Notes: a model not told the origin generated them from the sequence alone. Counted from the first letter of the stretch, positions 9,765 to 20,434 are shown. The stretch is 64,000 nt of DNA from Patella vulgata (GCF_932274485.2 NC_065880.2:76875730-76939729); one strand, 5' to 3'. Numbers and translations: made by a program.

Positions 9765-10550
9765 CATTCGCACGTCAACAATAAATCATATAGGACACTG
9801 TACATCATTAATTCCTACGCTGGTTACCCCTAATTACCTACGAATCTAGTGCAAAAACTTTTTAGTCTTTTTCCTCCGTCCCTCTGTCGGAGCGGCCCCT
9901 TTTACTGACCGCGGAGCCCGGACAGGGGGACCGGGAGCTCTCCCCCTGGAAAATTTTGAAAAATTAACCCCAAATATGCGATTTGGTGGCATACCTGATT
10001 ATAATCTCTGCCAAATATTGGAGTTACGAACCATCGGCAGACGTTTCTGGCGTATCCCCACAAACAGGGTGCAGGTGACTTAATAATTAGTAAATTTGCG
10101 GGCAACAGTGTCGGGTAAATCCGATGAAATTTTCGGATGAAATTCCGAATCCCCATTGCAGGATTGCGAATTCCGGCCTACACCCAGCACACCCGGCCCA
10201 GAAAGCCTATTATACCAGCCCATTCCAGACTCCAGTGATGGCGTGGCGGCACGTTAAAGCTACCGGCCTCATACAACACATGATCATCATCGCTCCATGG
10301 CCGATCCAATACCCCCCCCCCCCCGCTATAATGTTCAGTAGAAAAAAGTTTTTTTAGAAGGAATTGGACAAGATTCTTTTTTTCATTTGGGAAAATGTTA
10401 GAGCCAGCCAGAGAGATGAAATTGAACATAGGAGTCAATGTGCAAATTTGTGTACTGCGTCTATATGCCAGTCTTCCCTTAATTATAAACAGCAAGCCGG
10501 ACAAAGAATCTATGTTAAGATTCTTCGCAATCACTACGCTCTAAGTTTTA
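9765..10550 (+). repeat. Dispersed repeat R7, copy 2, with extra middle segment
   Basis: The ends match 1795-2310 (CATTAATTCCTACGCTGG; GAATCTAGTGCA; GAGATGAAATTGAACATAGG; ATCACTACGCTCTAAG). The middle (about 9895-10360) is GC-richer, with GGGGGAGAGCTCCCGG, a stretch coding on neither strand that I recognise, and a C-run at 10313-10324. It looks like a separate element inserted into R7, but I found no clean target-site duplication. Confidence 0.5.
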
Positions 10551-10590
10551 TTTAGTTTTGTTTGATATAAACTTCATTATATCACAGAAT

Positions 10591-10748
10591 GAATCGATAT
10601 CATACTCAACCAGATTCATTGTAGACCCTCTGTTTTTATTTATAACATCTGAAAACGTTTATTATGAATTTATGAATCTATATCATACTCAACCAGATTC
10701 ATTGTAGACCCTCTGTTTTTATTTATAACATCTGAAGACGTTTATTAA
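10591..10748 (+). repeat. 83-bp tandem duplication
   Basis: GAATCGATATCATACTCAAC at 10591 recurs as GAATCTATATCATACTCAAC at 10674, and the two units stay almost identical through CTGAAAACGTTTATTA versus CTGAAGACGTTTATTA. High identity points to a recent event. The second unit then received the SINE-A at 10757. Confidence 0.9.
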
Positions 10749-10756
10749 AGTAATGG

Positions 10757-11005
10757 CAGGACGGAGGGGCTGACAAGGAAAGCTGTCTAGTCGTTTGGAT
10801 GGGACGAAAAACCGAGGTCCCGTGTACACATTGGCGTGCACGTAAAAGATCCCTTGGCAGTTGGAATTCGATATAAGAGTAGGCCGTAGTGCCGCTGTCC
10901 GGGCAAAATGTCCCTCATAGCACACTGTATGACGTATGCCCGTCTTCATTAGCCCAGGTTAGGAGCAGAACAGTAGGACGTTAAACTCCATTTCATTTCA
11001 TTTCA
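10757..11005 (+). repeat. SINE-A, 5' truncated, with 16-bp TSD
   Basis: It starts in the body at CAGGACGGAGGGGCTGAC and runs to a clean tail with (ATTTC)n. The direct repeat TTTATTAAAGTAATGG flanks it (10741-10756 and 11006-11021). A truncated copy with intact duplication is the signature of incomplete reverse transcription by a LINE. Confidence 0.93.
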
Positions 11006-11021
11006 TTTATTAAAGTAATGG

Positions 11022-11599
11022 TGGGTCATTGGCGTTTGTCGCCATATTATCAAATTTCGCACGGCTTAATTCACGCTAGTACTGTATGTACTCAGTTTGA
11101 TTATTTAACATTTTTTATTAAGAAAACAAAAGCAATATCCCGAATTGGATTTGAAACAGGCCTATCATTATATTCTCGTAGACAACAAAATGGCGGCGGG
11201 ATTATTGCCTAGCGGGCAGTATAAATCGCTGAAAGTTCTATTCCACATATCTTTGTGAATACAGACATGAACTGGACCATTTTCGGATTGACTCACCTAT
11301 TAGAGAATCATCTTTCACAACATTGAACTCTGAAAAAGATCTCTATTGCTTAATTACAATAGCACATCGGGGCTGGCTGCTATAATGGGATTTGATGTAT
11401 CCAGGATAATAACAAACGGTAGGTCTAGTTACAGAAGAAAAAAAAACACGTTTACTGCTTCATTCTGATCAATGAACGTTCTCAGATGAGATATTATTTA
11501 GCAAAATAAAAGGCGGGATACTATCGTATGATCTGATGTATACAGAATGAAAGGGGCGTATTCGTAAGCCAATTTAGAAATTGATCTGAAGTGTCCAGA
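11022..11599. other. No feature recognised
   Basis: Low-complexity and AT-rich. A 64-codon frame at 11018-11212 has no recognisable domain. Confidence 0.45.
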
Positions 11600-11864
11600 A
11601 TCACAGTCTCACACAACAACTTTTGGTCTTCGAAGGAATTTTTAGTGAGCAGAAATTCGGCCGTGTATCTGTTATCACTCGTCACATCAGTCAGTTATAT
11701 AGAGGGATGACTTGTGTTTTCCTTTGGCGTTCGTCACTTCCGATTCAGGAAACCTGTATTACTCAGCTATCGTAGCAATGATCTCTGTGTTAAAATTATA
11801 TTTGGAATGTGTTTAACCAGCTCTCTATCATATATGTGGTAATGACTGGCACCGATATTGTCCT
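11600..11864 (+). mobile_element. Solo arm of the TTAA foldback element
   Basis: Closely matches the right arm of 55180-55858: CAACTTTTGGTCTTCG, GAGCAGAAATTCG, ATCGTAGCAATGATCTCTG, AATGACTGGCACCGATATTG, ending in TCCT followed by TTAA (11865-11868). There is no matching inverted arm to its left, so this is a half element or a shorter family member. Confidence 0.75.
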
Positions 11865-12062
11865 TTAATCTACATTAAAAATGCAGTACTTTGTTAGATT
11901 GAAAGTAGACGTGGTTGATTTTATTTATCGGACATATATGTATATATCAATCACGTTTACTTCTTCTTTCTGATATGCATCAACTCATATTCAAGCTGTC
12001 ACCCCTTAATAGACGCCCTTAGGTGTTACGCATTTCAAGAAATGCTGCTTGTCTTTTCCAAA

Positions 12063-12300
12063 GACTTTTATTTTGTCGTCATAAAAAGCAAAATCTTCTA
12101 AAAACATTTCAGACGATTTTTTATTTTAAAAGACACCATGCCATACAAATTAATTAGTAAAGTTGAGAGATAGAAAAAATTATAGATTTATTTTGTCATC
12201 ATAAAACCAAAACAAAAACCTCTAACGACATTTCAAACGTTTACTGTCTTTTTAGAGCCACCATGACATGCCATAAAAATTAATCAATTGAGAGACAAAA
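12063..12300 (+). repeat. 120-bp tandem duplication
   Basis: TTTATTTTGTCGTCATAAAA (12067) recurs as TTTATTTTGTCATCATAAAA (12187). ACATTTCAGACG versus ACATTTCAAACG and CACCATGCCATA versus CACCATGACATG follow in both. Confidence 0.8.
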
Positions 12301-12981
12301 ACTATGAAACTACTCGTAAGTTTTATTATATATGTTGACATGGAATGTGCCTTTTTAGAACTTGAACGGTATTAAAGGTATATTTTCTAGACTAATGGGA
12401 AACTTCAGAGGAATACATTTTTTGTTTTTATAAATAATATTTTATTTTATTTTGAAATTGGATTGGGGAACAGACTCGACCTATGTTGACCCCTCTCTGG
12501 TATTTACATCAATACAGGTAATTAATGTAGATACATAATTGTACAGAATATACAACAGTAATAATTGTATGTGTAACAGAGTCGTGTGTTCCACTATCTG
12601 CGAAACAGCACCAAATAGAATATCCATCATCACGGCCCCTAATTCGCTGATTCACGTTGTGTTTCGAAATGAACTTCCAATTTGTGTTTCCAGGACTCGT
12701 ATATAACTTTAATATAACTCCAACATGATGAAAAACATAATTTATCTGTTTTCGAGGATGAATATATTTTCTTACAAGCCATTGTCGATGACAATAGAAC
12801 TTGTCGATGAAATAATTCCATGGTTTTGGCGGAAAGGTGTATTTTAAACACAATTACAGAGAAAGGTGCGCATAGAATGGAATGAGTACATTTCTGTCAA
12901 ATTAATTTGTCAAGATATTGGGTATTTCCTCGAAATTAGTAAGGTCTTAGTATAACTTCTTTTAATTGAAATATTGACATA
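12301..12981. other. No supported feature
   Basis: A 114-codon open frame on the minus strand (12853-12509) is the longest non-repeat ORF in the first 40 kb. It shows no domain, signal peptide or splice context that I recognise, and an overlapping frame is equally open, so I do not call a gene. Confidence 0.4.
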
Positions 12982-12990
12982 TCTTAAAAG

Positions 12991-13320
12991 GAGAGACAGT
13001 GGCTAAGTGAGTGAGACGCTGGCTAGTTACACTGCCGGTGTTGGCCGAGAAAGTTCATCGTGATTTTCCGGCCAGGTTTCCCCTTGTCAGTGGTGCAGGA
13101 CGGAGGGCCTGACAAGGACAGCTGTCTAGTCGTTCGAATGGCACGAAAAACTGTGTACACATTGGCGTGCACGTAAAAAAATCCCTTGGCAGTTGAATTC
13201 TATATAAGAGTAGGACGTAGCGCCGCTGTCCGGGCAACATTTCCCGCATAGCACAGTGTATGGCGTATGCTCGTCTTCATTAGCCCAACAGGTAGGACGT
13301 TAAATTCATGTCGTTTCATT
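12991..13320 (+). repeat. SINE-A, full length, with short TSD
   Basis: Head GACAGTGGCTAAGTGAGTGA, body, middle block and tail are all present, though box B is degraded (GCCGGTGTTGGCC). TCTTAAAAG flanks it at 12982-12990 and 13321-13329. Confidence 0.88.
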
Positions 13321-13592
13321 TCTTAAAAGCCGAAAAAAATTAAGATGAAAGTGATCACACACTTAGGATACCAATGTTAAAACGTTATCTGGTTGACAAT
13401 ATTCTAGTCAAAAATAAGGCAAAATATGAAAAATACAATAAACAGGTTTCAGACATTCCAGACTTTTATGGATCCAAGATGATTAAAGTCAACACGTCCT
13501 ATAAATTATGGTTATAACCCTAAGTTCATATTACAATTTTATATATTTGGCGCCGCAATCTTTTAATTTCTTGTGTCGGCGTTTGAAATTAA

Positions 13593-13640
13593 ATTTAATG
13601 GGGTTTAACGTCCAATTTTTCTCTGCACCAACCATGATAA
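13593..13640 (-). repeat. SINE-A tail fragment
   Basis: AATGGGGTTTAACGTCC and CTCTGCACCAACC on the plus strand are the reversed 3' end of SINE-A. Nothing more of the element is present, consistent with a very early stop of reverse transcription. The surrounding 13330-13995 holds no other recognised feature. Confidence 0.7.
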
Positions 13641-13995
13641 TGATGACTACTGACATAGGAAAACCACTCTGAAAAATCCTACAAAAAAACTACAATATTG
13701 TTAATGTATATTTTTATAAAAACAGCTCGTAAAACCGCTCAATAACTAATCTATACGATAACAGAGAAAATTTGGATAAAGGATCATGGTTATTATGGGA
13801 GAAATGATTGTCAAAATATTGGTTTTTATACGCGAACTTCATTTAAGTATAATTTAACCAGTCATGGACTCTCCAGATAAGGGGATTGCGTATAGGTTCT
13901 GGTATGTTTTGAACGTTTTTCTAAATTAATGTATATTGTACATCATATAAACATTAATAATAACAGGCCATAAACCCGATTGCCATATAAGTAAG

Positions 13996-14371
13996 TCCCA
14001 GTGCCTCACTGAGTAAGACACTGCCTGGTTAACCTAGAGGTCCCGCATTCAATCCCAGTGTTTGCCGAGATTTTGCGTCATGGCTTCCCCTTTTCAGTGA
14101 TGTAGGACGGGAGGCCTGGCAAGGAATAGCGTCTAGTCGTTTGGATGGAATGGGAAAACCCGTATACGCATTGGCGTGCAAGCGAGGTCCCGTGTACACA
14201 TTGGCGTGCAAGTAAAGGAACCCTTGACACTTGGCATTCGATTAAAAGTAGACTTCATGTTCAAAACTTCCCCATAGCACAGTGTATGGCGCATGCCCGT
14301 CTCAATTAGTCCAGTCGTCGGTGCTAAACAGTGAGACATTGTCATTAAACCCCATTTCATCTCATTTTATT
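13996..14371 (+). repeat. SINE-A, full length, with internal 33-bp duplication
   Basis: Head (GCCTCACTGAGTAAGACAC), box B (CATTCAATCCC), body and tail are present. The segment around GCATTGGCGTGCAAG at 14168 is repeated at 14201 (ACATTGGCGTGCAAG), giving a 33-bp internal duplication. Confidence 0.87.
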
Positions 14372-15020
14372 CACATAAACCGTTATAAATCAATAGGATT
14401 CTTCATCTTACTGAGCCAGATCTCTAGATTGTTGACAATGTTTTGATACAAGGTCAGTAGGCTTCGCGTTAACACAGATTGTTGGCAGACATAGAAGCGG
14501 ACCGGGTAGCTCTGGAAACTTGGACCAACTGGGTTCCTTGGGCTGCCATCCTGGGATTTAGGGTAACATTGTTTTCATTGGAAGGGGAGATAAATTTTAT
14601 TTATTTTGAAACTACACATTTCCTTTTAATTCATTTGTTTTACCAATTGAGACAGAGGGGCCACCTCCGTAGGTTCGAGACATAGTCTGCCCTCTGGGTA
14701 GACGGACGAACCGACGTATGACAGCAGTAAAAAGTTTTAAATTACTACGTCCTTATGTATAAATAACCCACCTACACATATTATGGAACGATAAAATAAT
14801 AATCTCTAAAGTTTTAACACGGTTTGTGGACGGATTAAGATGACAACTAAAAATATCAGACTGCTTTTGATATCTACCAAACTAGATCACTATTTATTAC
14901 TAAAGTAATACAGATAATACTTTAGGTCTAAAATGATAAAGTGTAAACGGTAACATGTGACCACTTTGACACGTGCGCTTATAAAAATGATTAGATTACA
15001 TTCTTGCGTTGTATGAATTA
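14372..15020. other. No feature recognised
   Basis: AT-rich stretch with no matched repeat and no supported gene. Confidence 0.45.
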
Positions 15021-15355
15021 TGGAGCCGTGGTGGTTCAGTGAGTAAGACGTTGGTTCGCTAACCTGGGAATTCCCGTGTTCGGTCCCTGCGTTGGCCGGG
15101 AGATTCGTCGGAATTTTCAGTCGTGTTTCACCCTTGGTGCAAGACAGAGTGTCTGGCAAGTAACAACGTATAATCATTCGGATGGGACGAACGTAACAGA
15201 TCACTTGACAGTTGGAATCCGATAGATATATAAGAGTAGGCCGTAGCGCAACTGTCCGGGCAAAATTTCACTCATAGCCCACCGTATGGCGTATGCCCGT
15301 CTTCATTAGCCCAGTCCGAGCAGAACAGTAGGATGTTAAACATCTTTTCATTTTT
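15021..15355 (+). repeat. SINE-A, full length
   Basis: Head GAGCCGTGGTGGTTCAGTG, box B region GTGTTCGGTCCCTGCG, body and tail GTAGGATGTTAAAC. The middle is shortened: CGAGGTCCCGTGTACAC is missing. GAATTAT occurs on both sides (15015-15021 and 15356-15362) as a weak candidate duplication. Confidence 0.87.
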
Positions 15356-16029
15356 AGAATTATCTGTCAAATCGGATCACTATTTATAAGTGAAGTGCAA
15401 TTTGACAATAATACGTTAGATCTAAAAAGAACATCCAAAACGCTTCACTGTATAATTTGTCAACTGCAACTGAATCGATCGTTACCATCGATAAGAACAA
15501 ATAGACTTGTTACATGTCTTTTACCACTTAAGTATGTTGGAAGCCCATTAAATTTGATTATGATTTGAATTTTCAGTTAGGGTAGGAATACTTATAACGC
15601 CAAGAGTCGAAGCGCAGCTATTCACGGAATAATGTTTAACGGACTGTCACACTGTTGCGACTGTTTCACTAGTTGACCGAGCGTGATCGTGCGTTTCATT
15701 AAATCTCAAATTCAGTGATTCGATCCAATCGCTTTCGTCGTGTTAATGTCCATGATGGCCTTAAGGGTGGTCTTAAATCACAAAGTTGGAATATCATTAC
15801 TTAGTTTGAGAGCCTGATTACATAATATTGTCCCAGAAGTGGGGCGGGGCTGTCATATCTCCCTATTTGAAAATTAGCCTCATCAAGAATTAAGGGAGGT
15901 CGTGGGTATGCTGAAGACTAAACTTTGTGTACTTCTCAAAAATGAGCCCCCCCCCCCCCAATTTACTGTTTATGTATGGCAAGTAATTTTGGACAAGGAA
16001 CTGGTCGCTAACCGCTACTCATCTTGTTC
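15356..16029. other. No feature recognised
   Basis: No repeat or gene recognised. There is a C-run at 15950-15959. Confidence 0.45.
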
Positions 16030-16186
16030 GAATTCTTCTTCTTCGTCTTAGGGTGACGCTCTTCGAAAAAGCCTAAGACTCCATCAATTCAATTCCGATG
16101 GACATGGAAATTGGCATGCTTCTTCTATTAACAATTCTACATCGATTTGTTTAATTGGATTTTCGAATTTCATCCTAAGAACAAAG
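16030..16186 (+). repeat. Dispersed repeat R6, copy 2
   Basis: Counterpart of 6630-6790 (see the shared blocks listed there). It ends at the edge of the GC-richer block 16187-16442. Confidence 0.5.
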
Positions 16187-16442
16187 TTATGACGTCATAA
16201 CTGTGTCGGCCTTCGTTAAAGAAACTTTTTGGAATTCTTTCTTTATACCCCCATCAGACAGGGGTGGCATTCTTACTGTGCTGCTAAGGCGACGGAAAAT
16301 GGTCCCTGAGCCTGTCAAGATCTCCATAAGCGTGGTGGAAACGCCAGATATCATGCCCTGGTCTCCATGGTCGCACATGATCGCCAAGGTTCCGCGATCT
16401 GACTTGGAAAGCTGTGGAACGCGACTTTTTTCAACTTTTTAG
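16187..16442. other. GC-richer block open on both strands, identity unknown
   Basis: The base composition is clearly higher in G+C than its surroundings. The plus strand reads open from 16203 to 16442 (79 codons from ATG). The minus strand reads open for about 84 codons up to a stop at 16187, with residues such as CDHGDQGMISG and GTIFRRLSSTVRMPPLSDG. I recognise no family for either. It may be a fragment of a transposon coding region attached to R6, or a relict exon. Confidence 0.3.
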
Positions 16443-16633
16443 GGACATTTTCTCGCGTTGTGTTAACGTTTGCCGGCGTACGGTCGCAGCAGCGTAATAA
16501 GGACGCCATCCCGGTCTGACAGGGACATTACAGAGTGAGATATGCATGCAGAGAACAATACTTGTATGTTAAAACTCTATGTACCATATTCTCAAACATC
16601 ATGGCCCATAGTACGCCCGTACTTGTTTTTTCA

Positions 16634-16867
16634 AATGCCTGGCAAGGGACAACGTATAGTCGTTCGGATGGGACGACAAACCAAAGTCCAGTTTACAAAT
16701 TAGCGCGCACGTAAAAGATCTCTTGACAGTTTGAATTCGATATTAGATTATAGTTCCACTGTCCCGGCAAAATTTCTCTCATAACACAAGATATGGCGTA
16801 TGTCCGTTTTCATTAGCCCAGTCGGGCCAAAACAGTAGAACGTTAAACCCCCAATTTCAGTTCATTT
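16634..16867 (+). repeat. SINE-A, 5' truncated
   Basis: Runs from GCCTGGCAAGGGACAACG to the tail AGAACGTTAAACCCCC. The middle block is diverged (CCAAAGTCCAGTTTAC). No clear flanking duplication. Confidence 0.85.
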
Positions 16868-16962
16868 CTTATTCGACAGTAATTCTATTATCCATTATAA
16901 CATACAGACAACAGTTCTGCTTACCAATTACTTGAACATGTCGCCAGTAAAACATTAAAACA

Positions 16963-17260
16963 GTTCATTTTAAACTTGGAAAAGGATTCCAATTCATAAA
17001 TAAAATACAACGTTACAGACAGATTTGTGTGTTAATTCCAGCTTTAAAAATATACAAGTAATTTGAACTAGTTCATTTCAAACTTCATAATGGCTCCAAT
17101 TCATAATAATAATGCATTATTACCGTAAATTTGATGTTAATTCCAACTTTGAAGATATACATTTAGATACTATCAGCCCTATTTAAACTTTGAAAATTAC
17201 CTCAATCCATAAAATAAATTCAATATAACAGACACATGCCATGTTAATAATATAATAACA
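16963..17260 (+). repeat. About 105-bp imperfect tandem repeat
   Basis: TTAATTCCAGCTTTAAAAATATACA (17032) and TTAATTCCAACTTTGAAGATATACA (17137) mark two units, and a partial third reaches TTAATAATA at 17244. Each unit contains TTCATTTTAAACTT or similar and an AATTCATAA block. Confidence 0.75.
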
Positions 17261-17468
17261 AACCAGTAAATTCAATAACTTGGATGTAATTTAAAAATCG
17301 ACATGATTCTTACAAAACAAGACGATTGTATAACATCTACAATTCATATTTACAGAAATAGGTATTATAACCGATATGTAATCACAAGAAGGTCGCCCAC
17401 TTTCAGGCAGTTTGGCACTACCCGTTCACTAAAATGGTTCTTTAATCCTGGGTATTAGGAAATCACAT

Positions 17469-17617
17469 TAATTTTGTAGTTTAAAGGGGATGAATCGAAC
17501 GCATAGTATTTTAAACTAATCTCGTAGTTTAAAGGAGCTGACCCAAACACATATATAAAATTAATCTTGTAATTTAAAGGAGGTGAACCGAACTCAAAAT
17601 ATACAAAATTAATCCCG
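17469..17617 (+). repeat. 47-bp tandem repeat, three units
   Basis: TAAT-(C/T)TGTAGTTTAAAGG recurs with spacing of 48, 45 and 48 bases (starts near 17469, 17517, 17562 and 17610), each followed by GAACCGAAC-like sequence. The SINE-A at 17618 begins where the fourth unit would start. Confidence 0.8.
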
Positions 17618-18057
17618 TACGGGTGTTCGATCCCTGCATTGGCTGATAAAGTTCATCCAGATTTTCCGGCGTGGTTCCCCCTTGTCAGTGATGCAGGACG
17701 GATGGCCTAACAAGGACAACTGTCTAGTCATTCGGATAGAACGAACAACCGAGGTCCCATGTACACATTGGCGTACACGTAAAAGATCCCTTGACAGTTG
17801 GAATTCGATATAAGAGTAGGCCGGACAAAATTTCCCTCATAGTACACTGTATGGCTTATGCTCGTCTTCGTTAGCCCAGTGGTGTGCACGTAAAAGATCC
17901 CCTGGCAGTTGGAATTCGACATAAGAGTAGGCCGTAGCGCCGCTGCCCGGGCAAAATGTCCCTCTTAGCAGACTGTTCGGCGTATGCCCGTTTTCATTAG
18001 CCCAGTTCGGAGCAGGACAGTAGGAAGTTAAACCCTATTTCATTTCATTTTATTTCT
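17618..18057 (+). repeat. SINE-A with tandem duplication of its 3' half
   Basis: The first half starts at box B (GGTGTTCGATCCCTGC) and reaches TTCGTTAGCCCAGT at 17879. The element then jumps back to GTGTGCACGTAAAAGATCCC (17882) and repeats the 3' half to a normal tail at 18057. In the first pass CCGTAGCGCCGCTGTCCG is missing. Either one template switch during reverse transcription or unequal exchange could explain this. Confidence 0.9.
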
Positions 18058-18489
18058 TTCGACTATTCTTAACAGACAAGTCTACATGTCCTTGCCTGGT
18101 CTTTTTAATCCAATTATATATCACCTTCCATCTACTTCTAAAATAACTTATAAGCTGTGATCGATCGTCCTTTTTTAATCTCAGAATCTGTTGGGGTTTT
18201 TTTTACACATTGACATGTCATTTCTTTCGTCTACCATGTCATTCCATGGCTGTTTAGTCCATTTTCTTTCACTGCCATATTAGACCAATAATGATTGATA
18301 CTGTTGTCGATAATGGTTTATCTGACATATCTGGAAAGAGAGTTAATACGAAATATACAAATGTCAAAGCGAAATAGATAAAATGATGAGATCATTCCCA
18401 AACGCCACGCTCATGACTAGAGGAAAATGATGGTTTGTTTTAAACGCAAATGAGAAAAATCGGGGTTCATGACGGATTTTTAAGACTAC
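18058..18489. other. No feature recognised
   Basis: No repeat or gene recognised. Confidence 0.45.
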
Positions 18490-18591
18490 AGTGATGCTCC
18501 GAATTGGGCTAATGAAGACGGCCGAACCCCATACAGTCTGCTATGAGGGATATTTTTGCCTGGGCAGCGGCGCTACGGCCTACTCTTTTGC
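18490..18591 (-). repeat. SINE-A 3' fragment without tail
   Basis: TGCTCCGAATTGGGCTAATG to CGGCGCTACGGCCTACTC: the reversed 3' third of SINE-A, lacking the final GTTAAACCCC tail. Confidence 0.8.
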
Positions 18592-18735
18592 CTAAAGAAA
18601 GGCCTGCAATTGGCAGATTTAGCTCTGGCATAATGTATGTTTAAATAAACAATGGTAAACAGCGACGTGGAGCGAGGGGACGATGGCCCCGGGGCATTCC
18701 TTCAGAGATTGCAATTAAAATTTAAGTTTTTTAAA

Positions 18736-19025
18736 GAGAGAGAGAGAGAGAGAGAGAGAGAAGTGGGGTTTAACGTCCACTCGTCACAAACTAGGTCATT
18801 TCGGGACTAACATGTGGTTTAATTTTATTTCAATAATTCGCTTGCGCGTAGGGGTCTTTAGCAGTGGGAGGAAACTGGAGGACCCGGAGAAAACCCACGA
18901 GGTTGGACAGGCGACCCTACTCCTTGTCACGTACAACCGGGGATTCGAAACCACGCCAGTTGACTCAATGATAGGCCGTATGATACAGCACGCACGTGCT
19001 AACCATTCGGCCATCCAACCCCACA
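18736..19025 (-). repeat. SINE-V, full length, with 12-bp TSD
   Basis: This is the reference SINE-V copy. Minus strand from 19025: GGGGTTGGATGGCCGAATGG head (box A), box B GGTTTCGAATCCCC near 18940, GTACGTGACAAGGAGTAGG, a V-like centre (GGGTTTTCTCCGGGTCCTCC), then TAGTCCCGAAATGACC, the shared tail GACGTTAAACCCC and a (CT)n stretch. AAGTTTTTTAAA flanks it at 18724-18735 and 19026-19037. The V-domain assignment rests on memory of V-SINE centres. Confidence 0.92.
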
Positions 19026-19302
19026 AAGTTTTTTAAAACTTGACTTCGGTTTACAAGCTACCTTACTTATTTTAAAAAGTTTTTTTTTTTTACATATTTA
19101 AAATGTCTTTCTCTCACGTTTTTCAGTACCAGAGTCTCGGAGGCCTGCGGTCAATGAGTTGCCCCCGGGCTTTACCGCACTGGTGGTAAGATTTTATTAT
19201 TTCACTATGCAACGCGTCATTGAGCACATTGAAGGGATGAAACTCTGTTTAGCAAACCGACGATTATATTTACTCTATCAGTAACATGTTTTAAATCAGA
19301 AT

Positions 19303-19529
19303 TGGCCGAGGATGTTCATAGGGATTTCCCATATGGTTTCCACCAGTGGACAGCTGTCTATGTCGTTTGGATGGAACAAATAAAACGAGGCCCTGTGTAT
19401 ATTAATTTGCATGGCAGTTTGAATTCGATATAAGGGCAGGCCACATTCCCTCATAACACACTGTATGGCGTATGCCCGTCTTCATTAGCCCAGTCGGAGC
19501 AAAGCAATACGATGTTAAACCCCATTTTA
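19303..19529 (+). repeat. SINE-A, 5' truncated, with 13-bp TSD
   Basis: Begins at TGGCCGAGGATGTTCATAGG and ends with GATGTTAAACCCC. TTTAAATCAGAAT occurs at 19290-19302 and 19530-19542. The body has internal deletions of about 60 bases. Confidence 0.9.
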
Positions 19530-19619
19530 TTTAAATCAGAATATATAGGCATACATTTCAGAATCAGATACATGTAATTACTATGTAACATGATGATACA
19601 CAGGGCTATACAGGGAGCC

Positions 19620-19909
19620 GCAAGTTCATTATAATTTTCCGGCGTGGTTCGATCACCCTTGAAACTGGTGCAGGGCGGAAGGTCTGGCAAGGGACAGCGT
19701 GTAGTCTTTCGGATGGGACGAAAACCCGAGGTCCTGTTTCCAAATCGGAATGCACGTAAAAGAACACTTGACAGTTGGAATTCGAAATACGAGTAGGCCG
19801 TAGCGCAGCTGTCCTGCAAAAAAAGCTCTCATTGCAAAATGTATGGTGTATGCCCGTCTGGATAAGCCCAGTCGGGCGTTAAACCCCATTTCATTTAAAT
19901 TCATTTTCA
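19620..19909 (+). repeat. SINE-A, 5' truncated
   Basis: From AAGTTCATTATAATTTTCCGG to GGGCGTTAAACCCC. It lies 90 bases after the previous copy, in the same orientation. Confidence 0.85.
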
Positions 19910-20142
19910 TCCATGTGCACCGCTCTTCACTCTCATCAGAAAGATCACCGTGTGTAAAATGGCCGATAACTCGGCTACTACTAGCGACACGTTTCATTAG
20001 TTTATGTTTTACATGTTGAAGTATTTGTCCATGAGTTGACAACGATTGTTTTTACTTCTTTCTGTTATGTGCTGGTAGACCCATGTTACTTGTCGCTACC
20101 GATGTCAAGACGATAGATCATGAGGTTCTTCTGGGTGGCCCA

Positions 20143-20434
20143 TGTCGGAATTACAACTAGGGATATTCCCGTAGCAGGATTCCAACTAGGGGCATTCCAG
20201 TAGCGGAATTACAGACAGGGATGTTCCCTTAACGGGATTATAATCAGGAATATTGACGGTGCGGGATTACAACCAGGGATATTCCCGTAGCGGGATTACA
20301 ACTATGGATATTCCGTCGATGGTGTTACAGCTAGTGATAATCCCGTGGCGGGATTACAACCAGGGATATTTTGGTAGTGGGATTATAACTAGGGACTTTC
20401 CCGTGGCGGGATTACAGCCAGGGACATTTCCTTT
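20143..20434 (+). repeat. 29-bp minisatellite, about ten units
   Basis: GCGGGATTACAACCAGGGA followed by TATTCCCGTA recurs with unit starts near 20147, 20177, 20205, 20234, 20263, 20292, 20321, 20350, 20379 and 20408. The spacing is 29 bases in the last six intervals. Units differ by 2-8 bases and there is no unique spacer between them, so this is a plain tandem array. A SINE-A tail sits directly against its end. Confidence 0.95.

Noticed and set aside
12509-12853. 114-codon minus-strand ORF as host exon
   Set aside because: No domain, no signal or membrane pattern, no convincing splice sites, and another frame over the same bases is also open.
18736-19025. tRNA gene (head with box A and box B)
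   Set aside because: The tRNA-like stretch cannot complete a cloverleaf, and it continues into a SINE body with target duplication and tail; the same applies to all other tRNA-like heads here.
20143-20434. CRISPR-like array of about 29-bp repeats
   Set aside because: Units are directly adjacent with no unique spacers and each unit varies; with SINEs and introns around it, this is a eukaryotic minisatellite.
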